This document shows positions 28,679 to 37,869 of a stretch of DNA of 64,000 bases, piece after piece. Location: the NCBI RefSeq assembly GCF_030915385.1, contig NZ_CP133268.1:3012001-3076000 (forward strand), in the 5' to 3' direction. How positions within the stretch are numbered: the first letter of the stretch is position 1; every line of letters begins with the position of its first letter. The notes under the pieces were generated by a model. That model had not been told where the DNA came from. It did not search any database and saw nothing but the letters and a program-made list of their open reading frames with translations. The position numbers and the translations under genes were made by a program. This DNA is from Neobacillus sp. PS3-12 (lineage in GTDB: Bacteria; Bacillota; Bacilli; Bacillales; Cytobacillaceae).

Positions 28679-29181
28679 ATTTGGTTGTTAGGTTCAAGCG
28701 GATTTAGTGTCTAGTTGACCGGAGAACTTGGTTTGCCATTGGCTTTTGCCGGCCATTTCTCACCACATAGCACATTGCCTTCTCTAAACTTATATCGACG
28801 TTCATTTAAACCTTCTAAAGTACTGGACAAGCCGTATGCAATGGTCGGGCTAAACGTGATTGCAGCAGAAACGGATAAAGAAGAACAGCTTATTGCAACT
28901 ACTCCCCAGCAACAGTTTTTGAATTTAATGCGTGGTAAGGATGTGCCGCTCAACCACCAGTTGATAACATTCATGAAATGGCAAGCAACTATGAAATAGA
29001 GGGTCTTCAAAATTCATTAGGTTTCTCTTTTGTGGGCAGCCCTAAAACAGTGAAAGAAAAGCTTCAGAACTTTATAGAGAGAAGAGGGGCTGATGAAATT
29101 ATGGCGATTGCCCAGGTGTATGATCACCAAGCACGCCTTCATTCTCATGAAATTTTGGCAGATATTAAAAAAGGGGAATAA
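28679..29181 (+). pseudogene. LLM oxidoreductase 3' remnant
   Basis: This corresponds to the last half of the gene at 9481-10506, starting abruptly at WLLGSSGFS. It has a TAG soon after, intact [18 protein letters not shown], a one-base loss near 28955 in PLQPPVDN, and an intact C-terminus (FVGSPKTVKEKLQNFIERRG). The 5' half is absent. Confidence 0.85.
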
Positions 29182-29225
29182 TGGTAAATGGCTTGGAGGA
29201 AACTCCAAGCCATTTTTTGTGACTA

Positions 29226-30464
29226 TTAAACCGATTGGATTGTTTGATCCTGTGAAGCAGAAGGTTTTAAATCTGTTCGATCTAAGAAGAAGGAAGCTAA
29301 GGTTCCTCCAACCAATCCCCAAAAAGGTGCCCCGATATGAAAGAGAGAAATTCCAGAAATTGTAATCAAAAATGAAAATAAAGCACCTGTTTTAAAACGC
29401 CCTGAAAAGCTCGCCTTCAAAGAGTCAATCAGGACATTAATCATGGCCAGCCCGCCCAGCATTTTAATTAATGAGGAGGGAATCAAATGGGGAACGGCTG
29501 CCGCCATTGGTGCAAAAACAGCTAATAAACATGATAAAATTCCTAATACGATTGCAGCGGCATAACGATTTTCTTTCAATCCAGATTCTTTACTTGCTAA
29601 TAAGGCAGTCATTGGACCGGCAATACAAGCAGAATGGCCGCCCATAAATCCATTTAGAATCGATCCAATCCCGCTCCAACTCGTCATAGAATTAATAGGC
29701 GGGAGATAATTCGCACTCTCCAGAACAGCAATTCCTTGAGCATTTTGTATTGCGATGACCGTAAGCACTAACGGAATAACCAGTTCTCCCATCACAGATA
29801 GCTTAAATGAAGGAAAGACCACGTGCGGTATAGCCAAAGAAAATGATACACCATGAACTTGAATTCCTGGTAATACTTTTATTAAAACAATAGATGTGAG
29901 AATAGCCCCAACAATGGGAGGGAATTTTTTTGACAGCTTTCCGAAAAAAGAAAGAACAAGAAATACTAGAAAAGGAATTCCATTTAACAAGGGATTGTCA
30001 AGAACAGAACGAAACATATCTTTACCAAAAGGAAGAAGTACGCCGGAAACCATTCCCATCATGACTGGCATAGGAAGGACCTTCATTAATTTATCGATCA
30101 TTCCAGATATTCCTAAAAGAAAAATGAGGATGCCTGTCACGAGATAGGCACCAACTACCTGGCTAAATGTGTAATGAGATAAGGATGCTCCAACAAGAAT
30201 TGCACCAGGAATCGAAAAAGCATATCCAATCGGCTGGCGATAATAAAAGGAGAGACCAATCGATAGCAATCCCCCAATTCCATAAATAGTAAAGATCCAG
30301 GATGTAATCGCTGAATCAGATAGGTGGCCTTTCGAAGCTGCTTGTAAAACAATCAGTAATGGTCCAGTTGCGCCGAATAGCCAGGCCACAAAACCATTTG
30401 AAATATTTCCAATCGATAATAATCGGGGAAATTCAACAATATTCTTCTTCCACAAAGTACTCAC
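29226..30464 (-). CDS. BenE-family benzoate:H+ symporter
   Basis: The 412 residues have about 11-12 membrane segments: SNGFVAWLFGATGPLLIVLQ, MPMPVMMGMVSG-like VLPMPVMMGMVSGVLLPFGK, LTVIAIQNAQGIAVLESANY, GGHSACIAGPMTALLASKES. This is the BenE signature. The inner-membrane protein probably imports benzoate or a related acid. It is divergent from an XRE-cupin regulator that likely controls it. Its stop is about 45 nt from the LLM remnant on the other strand. Confidence 0.85.
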   Translation of the reverse strand: MSTLWKKNIVEFPRLLSIGNISNGFVAWLFGATGPLLIVLQAASKGHLSDSAITSWIFTIYGIGGLLSIGLSFYYRQPIGYAFSIPGAILVGASLSHYTFSQVVGAYLVTGILIFLLGISGMIDKLMKVLPMPVMMGMVSGVLLPFGKDMFRSVLDNPLLNGIPFLVFLVLSFFGKLSKKFPPIVGAILTSIVLIKVLPGIQVHGVSFSLAIPHVVFPSFKLSVMGELVIPLVLTVIAIQNAQGIAVLESANYLPPINSMTSWSGIGSILNGFMGGHSACIAGPMTALLASKESGLKENRYAAAIVLGILSCLLAVFAPMAAAVPHLIPSSLIKMLGGLAMINVLIDSLKASFSGRFKTGALFSFLITISGISLFHIGAPFWGLVGGTLASFFLDRTDLKPSASQDQTIQSV

Positions 30465-30482
30465 TCCTAAAATAAGCTATAG

Positions 30483-30496
30483 TATAGTATACTATA
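30483..30496. promoter_or_regulatory. palindrome between benE and XRE-cupin genes
   Basis: TATAGTATACTATA is a perfect 14-bp palindrome next to the benE start in a 71-nt intergenic region, a likely site for the neighbouring XRE regulator. Confidence 0.5.
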
Positions 30497-30547
30497 TTAA
30501 AATAGATAAAATGTATATAAAAATATACTAAAAATATGGAGGGCCGA

Positions 30548-31123
30548 ATGAAGGGATTAGAAGATGAACAAACAAGAAAATTAATTCAACAAATGGGCGG
30601 GCTGCTTCGGAAAATTAGAAGCGAACAAAAATTGAGCCTCGAGGAGCTTGCAGAAAAAACAGGTGTTAGCAAGCTCACGTTAGGAAAAATTGAAAGAGGA
30701 GAAACGAATCCCACATTAGGAGTTGTATGGAAAATTACAGAAGGGTTATCGATCCCTTTAACAAGAATTTTAGTAATGGACGATCATGTCGATCTTTCGA
30801 GATGTGGAGAGGGCTTTATGATTTATGGGCCAGACCAAACATGGAGAGTAGAGACAGTTTTTCGGAATACAGATGGACCAACAATGGAAATATATCGAGC
30901 ATTTCTTGAACCGCAAGCCATGTACTCTCCGGAGCGGCATCATAAAGGAGCAATGGAATTTGTGACGATAATGAGGGGAAATATCAGCTTTAAAGTAGAG
31001 GAGAAGGTATACCAACTCAAACAGTTTGATTCCATTAAGTTTGAAGCTGCGAGCAAACATCTTTATAAGAATATCGGTGATGAAGAGGCCGTTTTACATG
31101 TAGTGGTGAGATATTCTTCTTAA
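30548..31123 (+). CDS. XRE-family regulator with cupin domain
   Basis: An N-terminal HTH (LSLEELAEKTGVSKLTLGKI) is followed by a C-terminal cupin (YSPERHHKGAMEFVTIMRGN, YQLKQFDSIKFEAASKHLYK). Such proteins sense small metabolites and control an adjacent transporter. ATG 30548 is preferred; the ATG at 30536 lies before the GGAGGG RBS (30538-30543). Confidence 0.88.
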   Translation: MKGLEDEQTRKLIQQMGGLLRKIRSEQKLSLEELAEKTGVSKLTLGKIERGETNPTLGVVWKITEGLSIPLTRILVMDDHVDLSRCGEGFMIYGPDQTWRVETVFRNTDGPTMEIYRAFLEPQAMYSPERHHKGAMEFVTIMRGNISFKVEEKVYQLKQFDSIKFEAASKHLYKNIGDEEAVLHVVVRYSS

Positions 31124-31152
31124 CACTTCAAAGATTAATTTTTTTCATAAAA

Positions 31153-31178
31153 ACCCAAGTGAGTAACCTCACTTGGGT
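31153..31178 (+). terminator. hairpin after XRE-cupin gene
   Basis: ACCCAAGTGAG (31153-31163) pairs perfectly with CTCACTTGGGT (31168-31178). The T-run is poor. Confidence 0.6.
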
Positions 31179-32040
31179 ATGTAATTTCAATCCTTTGGAA
31201 GAGATGGAACAATTTTACGTTTAAAATAATCAATTAGCATGGCGGGTCTGTTGTTGTAAACAGCATAGAAAATCAAGGCTATGATGTAGACTATCAATCG
31301 TAAAAACATTAAAAGAACTAAAGGTGAAAATAAATCATTATATGGTTTACTATAACAATTATCGTTGTCAATAGAATTTAAAAAAGATGACCCCAATTCA
31401 ATATAGGAATCATCTTTTAGGTGTCTTAACTCTTTTTTTCATATGTCTTTGACAGTTTGTAGTATAGGATCTCCGGCAATTGGGCGCTTTAATATAATAA
31501 GGAATATAATTGAAAAGCCTAAAATATGCATGCTTTTATGCGCTCTTGTATATTTTGGGCCTTTTAAACATTCATAAAACATACGTTCAGTCAAAACCTT
31601 CTTAGAAACTCTCCATTATCACAGAACCAATTATGCAAATGAATGATTAGAGTGGCTTCCAGGTCATAGATTGGTAGATCATGGACCACCCGCGTGTAAG
31701 AACTGTGAGGAAGGTGTGAAATATGACCACAAAAAGGACAAATTGCCGATTTAGTCTCTAGTTTAAAAACTAGGGTTATACGATTGTCCCCTTATCAAAA
31801 GGGTATAACCTATAGTGCCAAGCTGGGAACCCAGATGATGATGCCGTTTAATACCTGAATTTCTTCATCTTGTCATTTGCTTTTTAAAGCATAAACAGTT
31901 TCACCTGACAGACTTTTTAAATTTCGAAAACAACCAATTCCATCATCTTTTCGTATATAAAAACTTATTAAGAAACATGCACTAGAAAAAATATCAATCA
32001 TATATAGGAGATATCCGTTTGAATGCTTGAGGAGGATATT
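31179..32040. other. intergenic stretch, no reliable gene
   Basis: A minus-strand frame at 31187-31396 encodes a small protein with one or two hydrophobic stretches but starts with TTG and has no RBS. A plus-strand trace, HGPPACKNCEEGVKYDHKKD, near 31685-31745 lacks a start. Neither is called. Several short inverted repeats near 31760-31815 are unexplained. Confidence 0.35.
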
Positions 32041-33138
32041 ATGAAACCTATGTTACCTAGTGAAAAATATTTCGGTAATTTAGAACTAGTTTATGCATTT
32101 TATGGGGCTATGCCTACAGGTGTTACTGTTTCAGAAACCGGTCGTATTTTCATTTGTTTTCCGAAATGGGGAGACGATGTTAAATTTACGGTGGCGGAAA
32201 TTGTTGAGGATAAATTGCAGCCTTATCCTAATTTACAAACCAATTTGGTTAACCCCGAGAATATCACAATGACTTTCATCAGTGTCCAAAGTGTAGTTGC
32301 TGATGGAAGGGGAACGCTTTGGATATTAGATACAGCGGCACCCAATTTTTCTGAACCTATTAAAGGGGGGGCAAAATTAGTCGCTGTTGATTTAGAAACC
32401 AATACAATAAGAAAAGTATATACTTTTACAGAAGATGTTGTCCTGCCTACAACTTATCTGAATGATGTCCGTTTTGATTTTCGTGTTGGAAAAGCTGGTT
32501 ATGCCTATATAACCGATTCTTCTTCTAAAGGACCAGGAGCTATTATCGTCGTAGATTTATCAAATGGAAATGCGTTTAGACGGTTAAATGGGGCAAATTC
32601 AACTTCACCCGATCCCTATTTTTTACCGAAAGTAGAAGGTCAAATTTTAATGAATCGAAATAAAGACGGTTCAACTTCTCCATTTAGATTGGCATCTGAT
32701 AGTCTTGCGATTTCTCCCGATGGAAAGATATTATTTTTTGCTCCACTAACCAGTCGTCATTTGTTCTCGATCTCAACAGAAACCCTGAGAGACAGATTGA
32801 TACCGAACATGGATTTACCTTATCATGTGGAGTATTGGGGAGAAAAAGGTGCGTCTGATGGAATGATCACCGATGCAAAGGGAACTGTTTATGCTGGAGA
32901 TTATGAAAACAACAGTATCCGTAAGATATTGCCAAATGGCATAATGGAAACTATCGCACATGATCCGAAAATTTTGTGGCCGGATACTTTTTCAATTGGT
33001 CCGGATCAATATTTGTATGTCATTGTGAACCAATTACATCGACAGCCTAGATTTCATTATGGAAAAGACTTGCGACAGAAACCTTTTAGTTTACTTCGTA
33101 TCAAAATTGATGAATTTCCTGCTCCGAACTTTTCATAA
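32041..33138 (+). CDS. Yellow/major-royal-jelly-protein-like beta-propeller
   Basis: The 365 residues resemble bacterial PF03022 proteins: SVQSVVADGRGTLWILDTAA, LNDVRFDFRVGKAGYAYITD, GAIIVVDLSNGNAFRRLNG, LASDSLAISPDGKILFFAPL, YAGDYENNSIRKI. A six-bladed propeller related to SMP-30 lactonases is expected. There is no signal peptide, so the protein is cytosolic. ATG 32041 is chosen because the GAGGAGG RBS (32029-32035) lies after the ATG at 32023. It is monocistronic; possibly a lactonase or aldose-related hydrolase. Confidence 0.8.
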   Translation: MKPMLPSEKYFGNLELVYAFYGAMPTGVTVSETGRIFICFPKWGDDVKFTVAEIVEDKLQPYPNLQTNLVNPENITMTFISVQSVVADGRGTLWILDTAAPNFSEPIKGGAKLVAVDLETNTIRKVYTFTEDVVLPTTYLNDVRFDFRVGKAGYAYITDSSSKGPGAIIVVDLSNGNAFRRLNGANSTSPDPYFLPKVEGQILMNRNKDGSTSPFRLASDSLAISPDGKILFFAPLTSRHLFSISTETLRDRLIPNMDLPYHVEYWGEKGASDGMITDAKGTVYAGDYENNSIRKILPNGIMETIAHDPKILWPDTFSIGPDQYLYVIVNQLHRQPRFHYGKDLRQKPFSLLRIKIDEFPAPNFS

Positions 33139-33248
33139 TAAAAATAGTCAATTAATTGTTTTCAATTATATAGTGTAAAACAAACTCGAGTAAGCAAGAA
33201 GTATTAACTTTATTTACTTCTGCAAAATAAACTCAAAATGGTTTAATT

Positions 33249-33290
33249 GGAACAGTTTATTTGGTGAGTGTTAAACTGTTCCTGGAAATT
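33249..33290 (+). terminator. terminator between convergent genes
   Basis: GGAACAGTTTA (33249-33259) pairs with TAAACTGTTCC (33272-33282), then TGGAAATTTTT. Confidence 0.75.
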
Positions 33291-33291
33291 T

Positions 33292-33597
33292 TTATAATGT
33301 CGGTAAGTTCAATGCTATATTGATATTATTTAAATCCAAAGTGATCTGTTCGTTTGTATCCCAAGCATGGTACCATCCTTTTTCTACCATATATGCGGAT
33401 ATTTGTTCATGCATATCAAGAGCTTCCACTAAATGGCGAGTGAGCATTTCTTTAATTTCCGGTGTTCCTGCCTCCGTAGCTGCCATGGCATAATTTCTAA
33501 TTCCACTTTTAGCTGAAATGAGTAGATCCATTGCAACGACTTGATCCGATAGTCGGTCCATGCCCGTTAAAGTTTCAATGATTGGATTCATGTTCAT
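33292..33597 (-). CDS. CotF-family spore coat protein
   Basis: The 101 residues form helices of the ferritin-like coat F fold (PF07875): VVAMDLLISAKSGIRNYAMA, EIKEMLTRHLVEALDMHEQI, YMVEKGWYHAWD. The C-terminal Trp-Tyr-His-Ala motif is typical. It follows the small coat-like gene after 12 nt, so the two form an operon. Expected to be made in the mother cell and laid on the spore coat. Confidence 0.85.
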   Translation of the reverse strand: MNMNPIIETLTGMDRLSDQVVAMDLLISAKSGIRNYAMAATEAGTPEIKEMLTRHLVEALDMHEQISAYMVEKGWYHAWDTNEQITLDLNNINIALNLPTL

Positions 33598-33609
33598 TCA
33601 TCTCCTAAT

Positions 33610-33804
33610 TTACTGCTTAGCGTTGGAAAGGATAGAAGCATATTCTTGTAATTGTCTCGTAGACACATCAATGTCTTGCTGCATAATATCTTTTAATAGC
33701 TGATCTGTAACTAACGCTTTCATCGTTTTGGATTTAGTTAAACAAGTGGTTTTAAATGCAGCTATCTCATGGACCTCAAGAATTTCATGTAAGGCGTAGT
33801 TCAT
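33610..33804 (-). CDS. small CotF-like spore coat-associated protein
   Basis: The 64-residue helical protein YALHEILEVHEIAAFKTTCL followed by an LLKDIMQQDIDVSTRQLQEY region matches the short YhcQ/CotF-type partners that precede cotF-like genes. ATG 33804 is used because GGAAGGAG lies just upstream of it; the longer frame to 33849 reads through the RBS. Confidence 0.75.
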   Translation of the reverse strand: MNYALHEILEVHEIAAFKTTCLTKSKTMKALVTDQLLKDIMQQDIDVSTRQLQEYASILSNAKQ

Positions 33805-33821
33805 TTTTTTTATCTCCTTCC

Positions 33822-34130
33822 TCAAGGTTTCAACACGACTTTTATACAATCATCCATTTTTGTGTCAAAAATCTCATAGCCACGCTTTGCTTCACTAAGT
33901 GGAAGTACATGACTTACGACATCTCCTGGATCAATTTTTCCGGTCTGAAACTAATTCAAACATATATGGCATATAGTGGATGACAGGTGCTTGACCGGAG
34001 CGGATATTGATATTTCGCTGCATAATATCTCCAAGAGGGAAACCATTATATCTGCCGCCGTAAACGTCAGTAACTTGAATTGTCCCGCCTTTACGCAAAA
34101 AATCCTCCTCAAATATGATCTCGCTTTCAT
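33822..34130 (-). pseudogene. zinc-dependent alcohol dehydrogenase, 3' remnant
   Basis: FLRKGGTIQVTDVYGGRYNG, FPLGDIMQRNINIRSGQAPV and KIDPGDVVSHVLPLSEAKRG are the C-terminal third of a YycR/formaldehyde-dehydrogenase-like Zn-ADH. A one-base excess in the A-run after CCGG (33940-33943 on the plus strand) breaks the frame between SDR and KIDPGD. The catalytic domain is missing. Confidence 0.75.
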
Positions 34131-34342
34131 TTAAAAGGTAAGGTTTATTAATTTTATATATTTGCGCAAAATTAAATAGGTTTGTCCATATTATGTGATA
34201 TCAAAATAAGCGTGTCAATACGATTAAGAAAATATGTGTGTCAAATATGGTAAAGAAAAAATTTGTTATCATTCCTTTTAAAAAACGTTAGATTATTATA
34301 TTTTTTGGAAAAAAATATATTTTAATAGAGGGAAATTCAATA

Positions 34343-34398
34343 TTGACTCTAAATTTGACCGGTGCTAAACTGTGTTTGTAAACGTTTTACGTAAATAT
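34343..34398 (+). promoter_or_regulatory. promoter with LacI-type operator A
   Basis: TTGACT (34343-34348), a 17-nt spacer and TAAACT (34366-34371), followed 13 nt later by TTTTACGTAAATAT (34385-34398). The same arrangement recurs at 35528, 40089 and 50252. Confidence 0.65.
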
Positions 34399-34505
34399 AG
34401 TAAACGATGAAACGTTAAACCCGTAAATTTTCCCTTTAAACTTTGGGTTTAATAAGAACGAAGAAAAAATCAGTAAAATTTTTCTGGACGGAAGGAGCAG
34501 TTAAA

Positions 34506-35318
34506 ATGAATGTAGGTTACATGACCAATGCTTTTGGACCACTTGTTGGATCAGGTGGAGGAGTTACCTCAGCGAAGGATATACGCTATGTCACGATGTG
34601 CGACGATGAAGAAGCGGTCAAAGAGATTGCTTCAAAGGGGTTTAATTGCATCGAAATTTTTGACGGGAATCTTTCATTATATGAAAATGAACCAGAAAAA
34701 TTTACGAAGTTGTTAGAAAAATATAATGTTTCTCTGCTTGGTGTTTATATTGGAGCGAACTTTATATATGAAGATGCCTTGGAAGATGAGCTTTATCGAA
34801 TTGAAAAAGTAAGCGCTTTGGCCTCTAAACTTGGAGCAAAGCACATCGTTCTTGGGGGCGGCGCTGTCCGGGCCAAAGGGATTTTGGAAACAGATTATAG
34901 TTTGCTTGCAAAAGGATTGGATAAAGCCAATGAGACCATAAAAAAATATGGTCTAACTGCCAGCTATCATCCGCATCTAGGCTCGATGGCTGAAACACCG
35001 AAACAAATTGATAAGCTTTTTGCCTTAACGGATATTCCTTTCTGCCCGGATATCGCCCATCTTGTTGCCGGCGGGGGAGATGCCCTGGAATTAATTAAAA
35101 AATACTATGACCGAATTCATTATGTGCACCTCAAAGACTTAAAAGACGGAGAGTTTCTGCCGCTTGGGAAAGGGAAAATCGAACTGAAGTCAATTATTTC
35201 CTTCTTAAAAGAACAAAATTATGCTGGAGATTGGCTTGTTGAAATTGATGGATATTCAGGATCTCCGATTGAAGCGTGTGAAACATCCCGTAACTTTTTG
35301 GAAGGAATTCTTCTATAA
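34506..35318 (+). CDS. sugar phosphate isomerase/epimerase-like TIM barrel (LgdB-like candidate)
   Basis: The 270 residues belong to the xylose-isomerase-like AP_endonuc_2 family (IolE/inosose dehydratase relatives): FNCIEIFDGNLSLYE, GLTASYHPHLGSMAE, PDIAHLVAGGGDALE, IHYVHLKDLKDGEFLPLGKG, WLVEIDGY. His, Asp and Glu in these motifs are the usual divalent-metal ligands. ATG 34506 with GAAGGAG upstream is preferred over the TTG at 34443. With two Gfo/Idh genes, a second TIM barrel and a ROK kinase it fits the elimination or hydration step of levoglucosan breakdown (inference). Inosose metabolism is the alternative. Confidence 0.8.
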   Translation: MNVGYMTNAFGPLVGSGGGVTSAKDIRYVTMCDDEEAVKEIASKGFNCIEIFDGNLSLYENEPEKFTKLLEKYNVSLLGVYIGANFIYEDALEDELYRIEKVSALASKLGAKHIVLGGGAVRAKGILETDYSLLAKGLDKANETIKKYGLTASYHPHLGSMAETPKQIDKLFALTDIPFCPDIAHLVAGGGDALELIKKYYDRIHYVHLKDLKDGEFLPLGKGKIELKSIISFLKEQNYAGDWLVEIDGYSGSPIEACETSRNFLEGILL

Positions 35319-35342
35319 TTTTCAGTAAAAATGTCATGAAAG

Positions 35343-35367
35343 ACCGCTTCTTTTAGCGGTTTTTTTC
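35343..35367 (+). terminator. terminator
   Basis: ACCGCT (35343-35348) pairs with AGCGGT (35355-35360), followed by seven T. Confidence 0.8.
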
Positions 35368-35412
35368 TTTCTTTCAAATAAATTATGTAAGTGGAGTATC
35401 GACCGTAACAAT

Positions 35413-35655
35413 AGGTTCGAATGCAATGAGGGATCCATTTTGCTGAAAGGTACGGTAATGTAAAAAAACTTAAATAAAATTATAGAAAAATATAAGAAAA
35501 AATCACAAGAAAAATAAAATATGTATATTGACTGCCTATTTTGAAAGTGCTATCATGTGTTAAAGGGAAAATTTACGCAAATATTTTTACAGAAAACAGT
35601 TTAATAGAAATTAGTCCACTTACGGCTTCCGAAGGAATTTTGAATGCCGAATATA
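35413..35655 (+). repeat. duplicated promoter region, copy 1
   Basis: About 243 nt closely matches 50136-50379 from GGTTCRAATGCAATG to GAATGCYGAATATA, including the promoter and operator. The downstream genes differ (Gfo/Idh here, MFS transporter there), so a regulatory cassette was copied. Confidence 0.8.
35528..35584 (+). promoter_or_regulatory. promoter with LacI-type operator B
   Basis: TTGACT (35528-35533), 17 nt, TATCAT (35551-35556), then ATTTACGCAAATAT (35571-35584) just after the expected start site, where a repressor would block elongation or initiation. Confidence 0.72.
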
Positions 35656-35692
35656 TTTTTTCGAAATAAATAAACTCTTGGAGGTATTTTTC

Positions 35693-36879
35693 ATGAAAAA
35701 ACTAAATGTTGGTCTTGTTGGTGCAGGATTTATGGGAAAAGCTCACGTTGTTGCGTATTCAAATATGCCAAAATTCTTCTGGCCAGCTCCTGCGGTGCCA
35801 GTATTGAAAACGGTATGTGATATTGTTCCTGAAATTGCAGAAGACGCAAAAGATCGGTTCGGCTTCCAACAATGGACCACTGATTGGAGAGATATCATTA
35901 ATGATCCGGATATTGATGTAGTCAGTATTTGCACACCAAATGACGCACATGCAGAGATTGCCATCGCTGCGCTAAATGCTGGAAAACATGTTTATTGTGA
36001 AAAACCAATTGCAAATACAACTGAAGCAGCGAAAGCAATGGCTGATGCGGCTGAAGCAGCGAAAGCAAATGGTGTTATCAGTATGAATGCTTACCAGTAC
36101 AGAAGAGTCCCAGCTCTTGTATTGGCAAAAAAATTCATTGATGAAGGTTCTATTGGTAAAATCCTGAATGTACGTGCTACCTACTTACAAAGCTGGAGCG
36201 CTGATCCAGATTCACCGCTTTCTTGGAGATTCCAAAAGAAAATTGCTGGCGCCGGTACACTAGGTGATATTGCTACACACGTCATTGATATTTCTCAATA
36301 TTTAGCTGGTGATATTGAAGAGGTTGTATCCACTGTAAAAACATATATTAATGAAAGACCGGTTAAGAAGGAGGAGTTGACCTCTTAGGTACAGTGAAGC
36401 TTGGAACAGATGCAAAAAGAGAAGCTGTCGATGTAGATGATGAAGCTTCCTTCTTAGTTAAGTTTAAAGATGGAGCAGTAGGAAGCATTGAAGCTACTCG
36501 TAATGCTTGGGGAAGAAACAACTTCATTACTGTTGAGGTTCACGGAACAGAAGGTTCGATTTACTTTAACTACGAACGTTTAAACGAACTTCAAGTCTGC
36601 TTTGCGAAAGATCCGGATGATAGAAGAGGCTTCAAAACAATTTATACAGGTCCTGCACACTTCTATGGAGAAGTTACATGGAATATTCCAGGAATGAACA
36701 TTGGTTATGGTGAATTAAAAACAATCGAAGCGTACGAATTTATCAAATCAGTTGTAACAGGTGAACAGCCTTCCACTTGCTTTGCAGAAGGATATAAAGT
36801 GGATCGGGTTTGTGAGGCAGTGTTGAAATCTTCTGAATCCCGCCAATGGGAAAAGGTTAACAACAGCGTATTAGTTTAA
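35693..36879 (+). pseudogene. Gfo/Idh/MocA oxidoreductase (LgdA/LgdC-like), one frameshift
   Basis: The N-terminal frame (LNVGLVGAGFMGKAHVVAYS, CEKPIANTTEAAKAMADAAE, FQKKIAGAGTLGDIATHVID) and the C-terminal frame (VDVDDEASFLVKFKDGAVGS, NIGYGELKTIEAYEFIKSVV) are one protein, paralogous to 52475-53653. The break lies after ERPV at 36359-36370: adding one base after CCGGTT restores RPVxEGGVDLLGTV, which aligns with RPLQTGSIDNLGTV of the paralogue. It lies right at a CCGG, so a read error is possible. Start ATG 35693 with TTGGAGG. Predicted NAD-dependent sugar 3-dehydrogenase or reductase. Confidence 0.85.
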
Positions 36880-36916
36880 TAAGACCTCCTGGGAATTACG
36901 GGATAATCGAATTAAT

Positions 36917-36955
36917 AAAAAGGAACGGGAAAATTAAATCCTGTTCCTTTTTATA
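36917..36955 (+). terminator. terminator
   Basis: AAAAAGGAAC (36917-36926) pairs with GTTCCTTTTT (36943-36952), with an inner GGG/CCT pairing. Confidence 0.8.
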
Positions 36956-37038
36956 TTTTTATATAGAACTTGCATAGGGTACACTTCTTTAGGAAAATAA
37001 TTCCACCAAACAGAGAACAGGGATGAAAGGGGAAAAAG

Positions 37039-37788
37039 ATGTTAGATCTATTTCATTTAAATATATCGGAATGGATATGGTTAATGATAGCTACGGCATT
37101 AATCGGATTTTCGAAAACGGGGATTAGTGCTTTCTTGATGCCAGTTATTCCCATGGTTGCGGTGATTTTCGGAGGGAAAGAGGCTACAGGAATTTTATTA
37201 CTAATCTTAATTGCAGGGGATATTTTTGCCATCATTTTTTATCACAGACATGCTGACTGGAAAAACATAAAAAATCTGTTGCCATGGGTAGTTGTTGGTT
37301 TAGTTTTGGGGCTTGTAGTTGGCGATTATACGAATGATCAACAATTTAAATGGATTATTTCCATTTGTGTTATTCTATGTTTAATTATTTTAATATACAT
37401 GGAAAAAAAGGGAGAGGAAGCCAAAGTTCCAATTGGTGCTTGGTTTTATATTTTAACAGGGGCTCTCAGTGGTTTTGCAACGATGATTGGTAATGCTGCA
37501 GGACCCATTTTTAGTGTGTTTCTGCTTGCAAAAGGGTTTAATAAAAATAAATATCTGGGCACAACAGCCTAGTTCTTCTTTATCATCAATTTAATAAAGG
37601 TGCCGTTGCAAACAATGTTCTGGCATAATATTTATTATAAAACAGTTTTACTTGCTGTTTTGATGATTCCGGCAATTGCGATTGGTGCTATATTGGGTGC
37701 TTTCATTATTAAAAAAATCAATGAAAAGCCTTTTCGATTATTAATTATCGGAGTAACAGCTATTTCCGCCATAAGATTATTGTTCTAA
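37039..37788 (+). pseudogene. TSUP (TauE/SafE) membrane protein with one in-frame stop
   Basis: The 249-codon frame is continuous except for TAG at 37570-37572 in TTA-stop-FFFIINLIKVPLQ. A Trp (TGG) at this place is expected in the family, so one substitution is enough. Features: about eight membrane segments, ALIGFSKTGISAFLMPVIPM, and GFATMIGNAAGPIFSVFLLA, the TauE/SafE repeat motifs. The family exports or imports sulfite, sulfoacetate or other organic anions. Its role in the sugar locus is unknown. Confidence 0.8.
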
Positions 37789-37814
37789 TGTAAATAGAGT
37801 TAACATGAATTTAA

Positions 37815-37850
37815 AAAAGCTTGCAGGGTAAGAATCCACTGCAAGCTTTT
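37815..37850. terminator. bidirectional terminator
   Basis: AAAAGCTTGCAG (37815-37826) pairs with CTGCAAGCTTTT (37839-37850), between the convergent TSUP and LacI-fusion genes. Confidence 0.85.
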
Positions 37851-37869
37851 GGTTTTTTAGAAAACCCCA

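Noticed and set aside
31187..31396. Small membrane protein on the minus strand
   Set aside because: TTG start without a Shine-Dalgarno and no recognised homology; kept only as a note.
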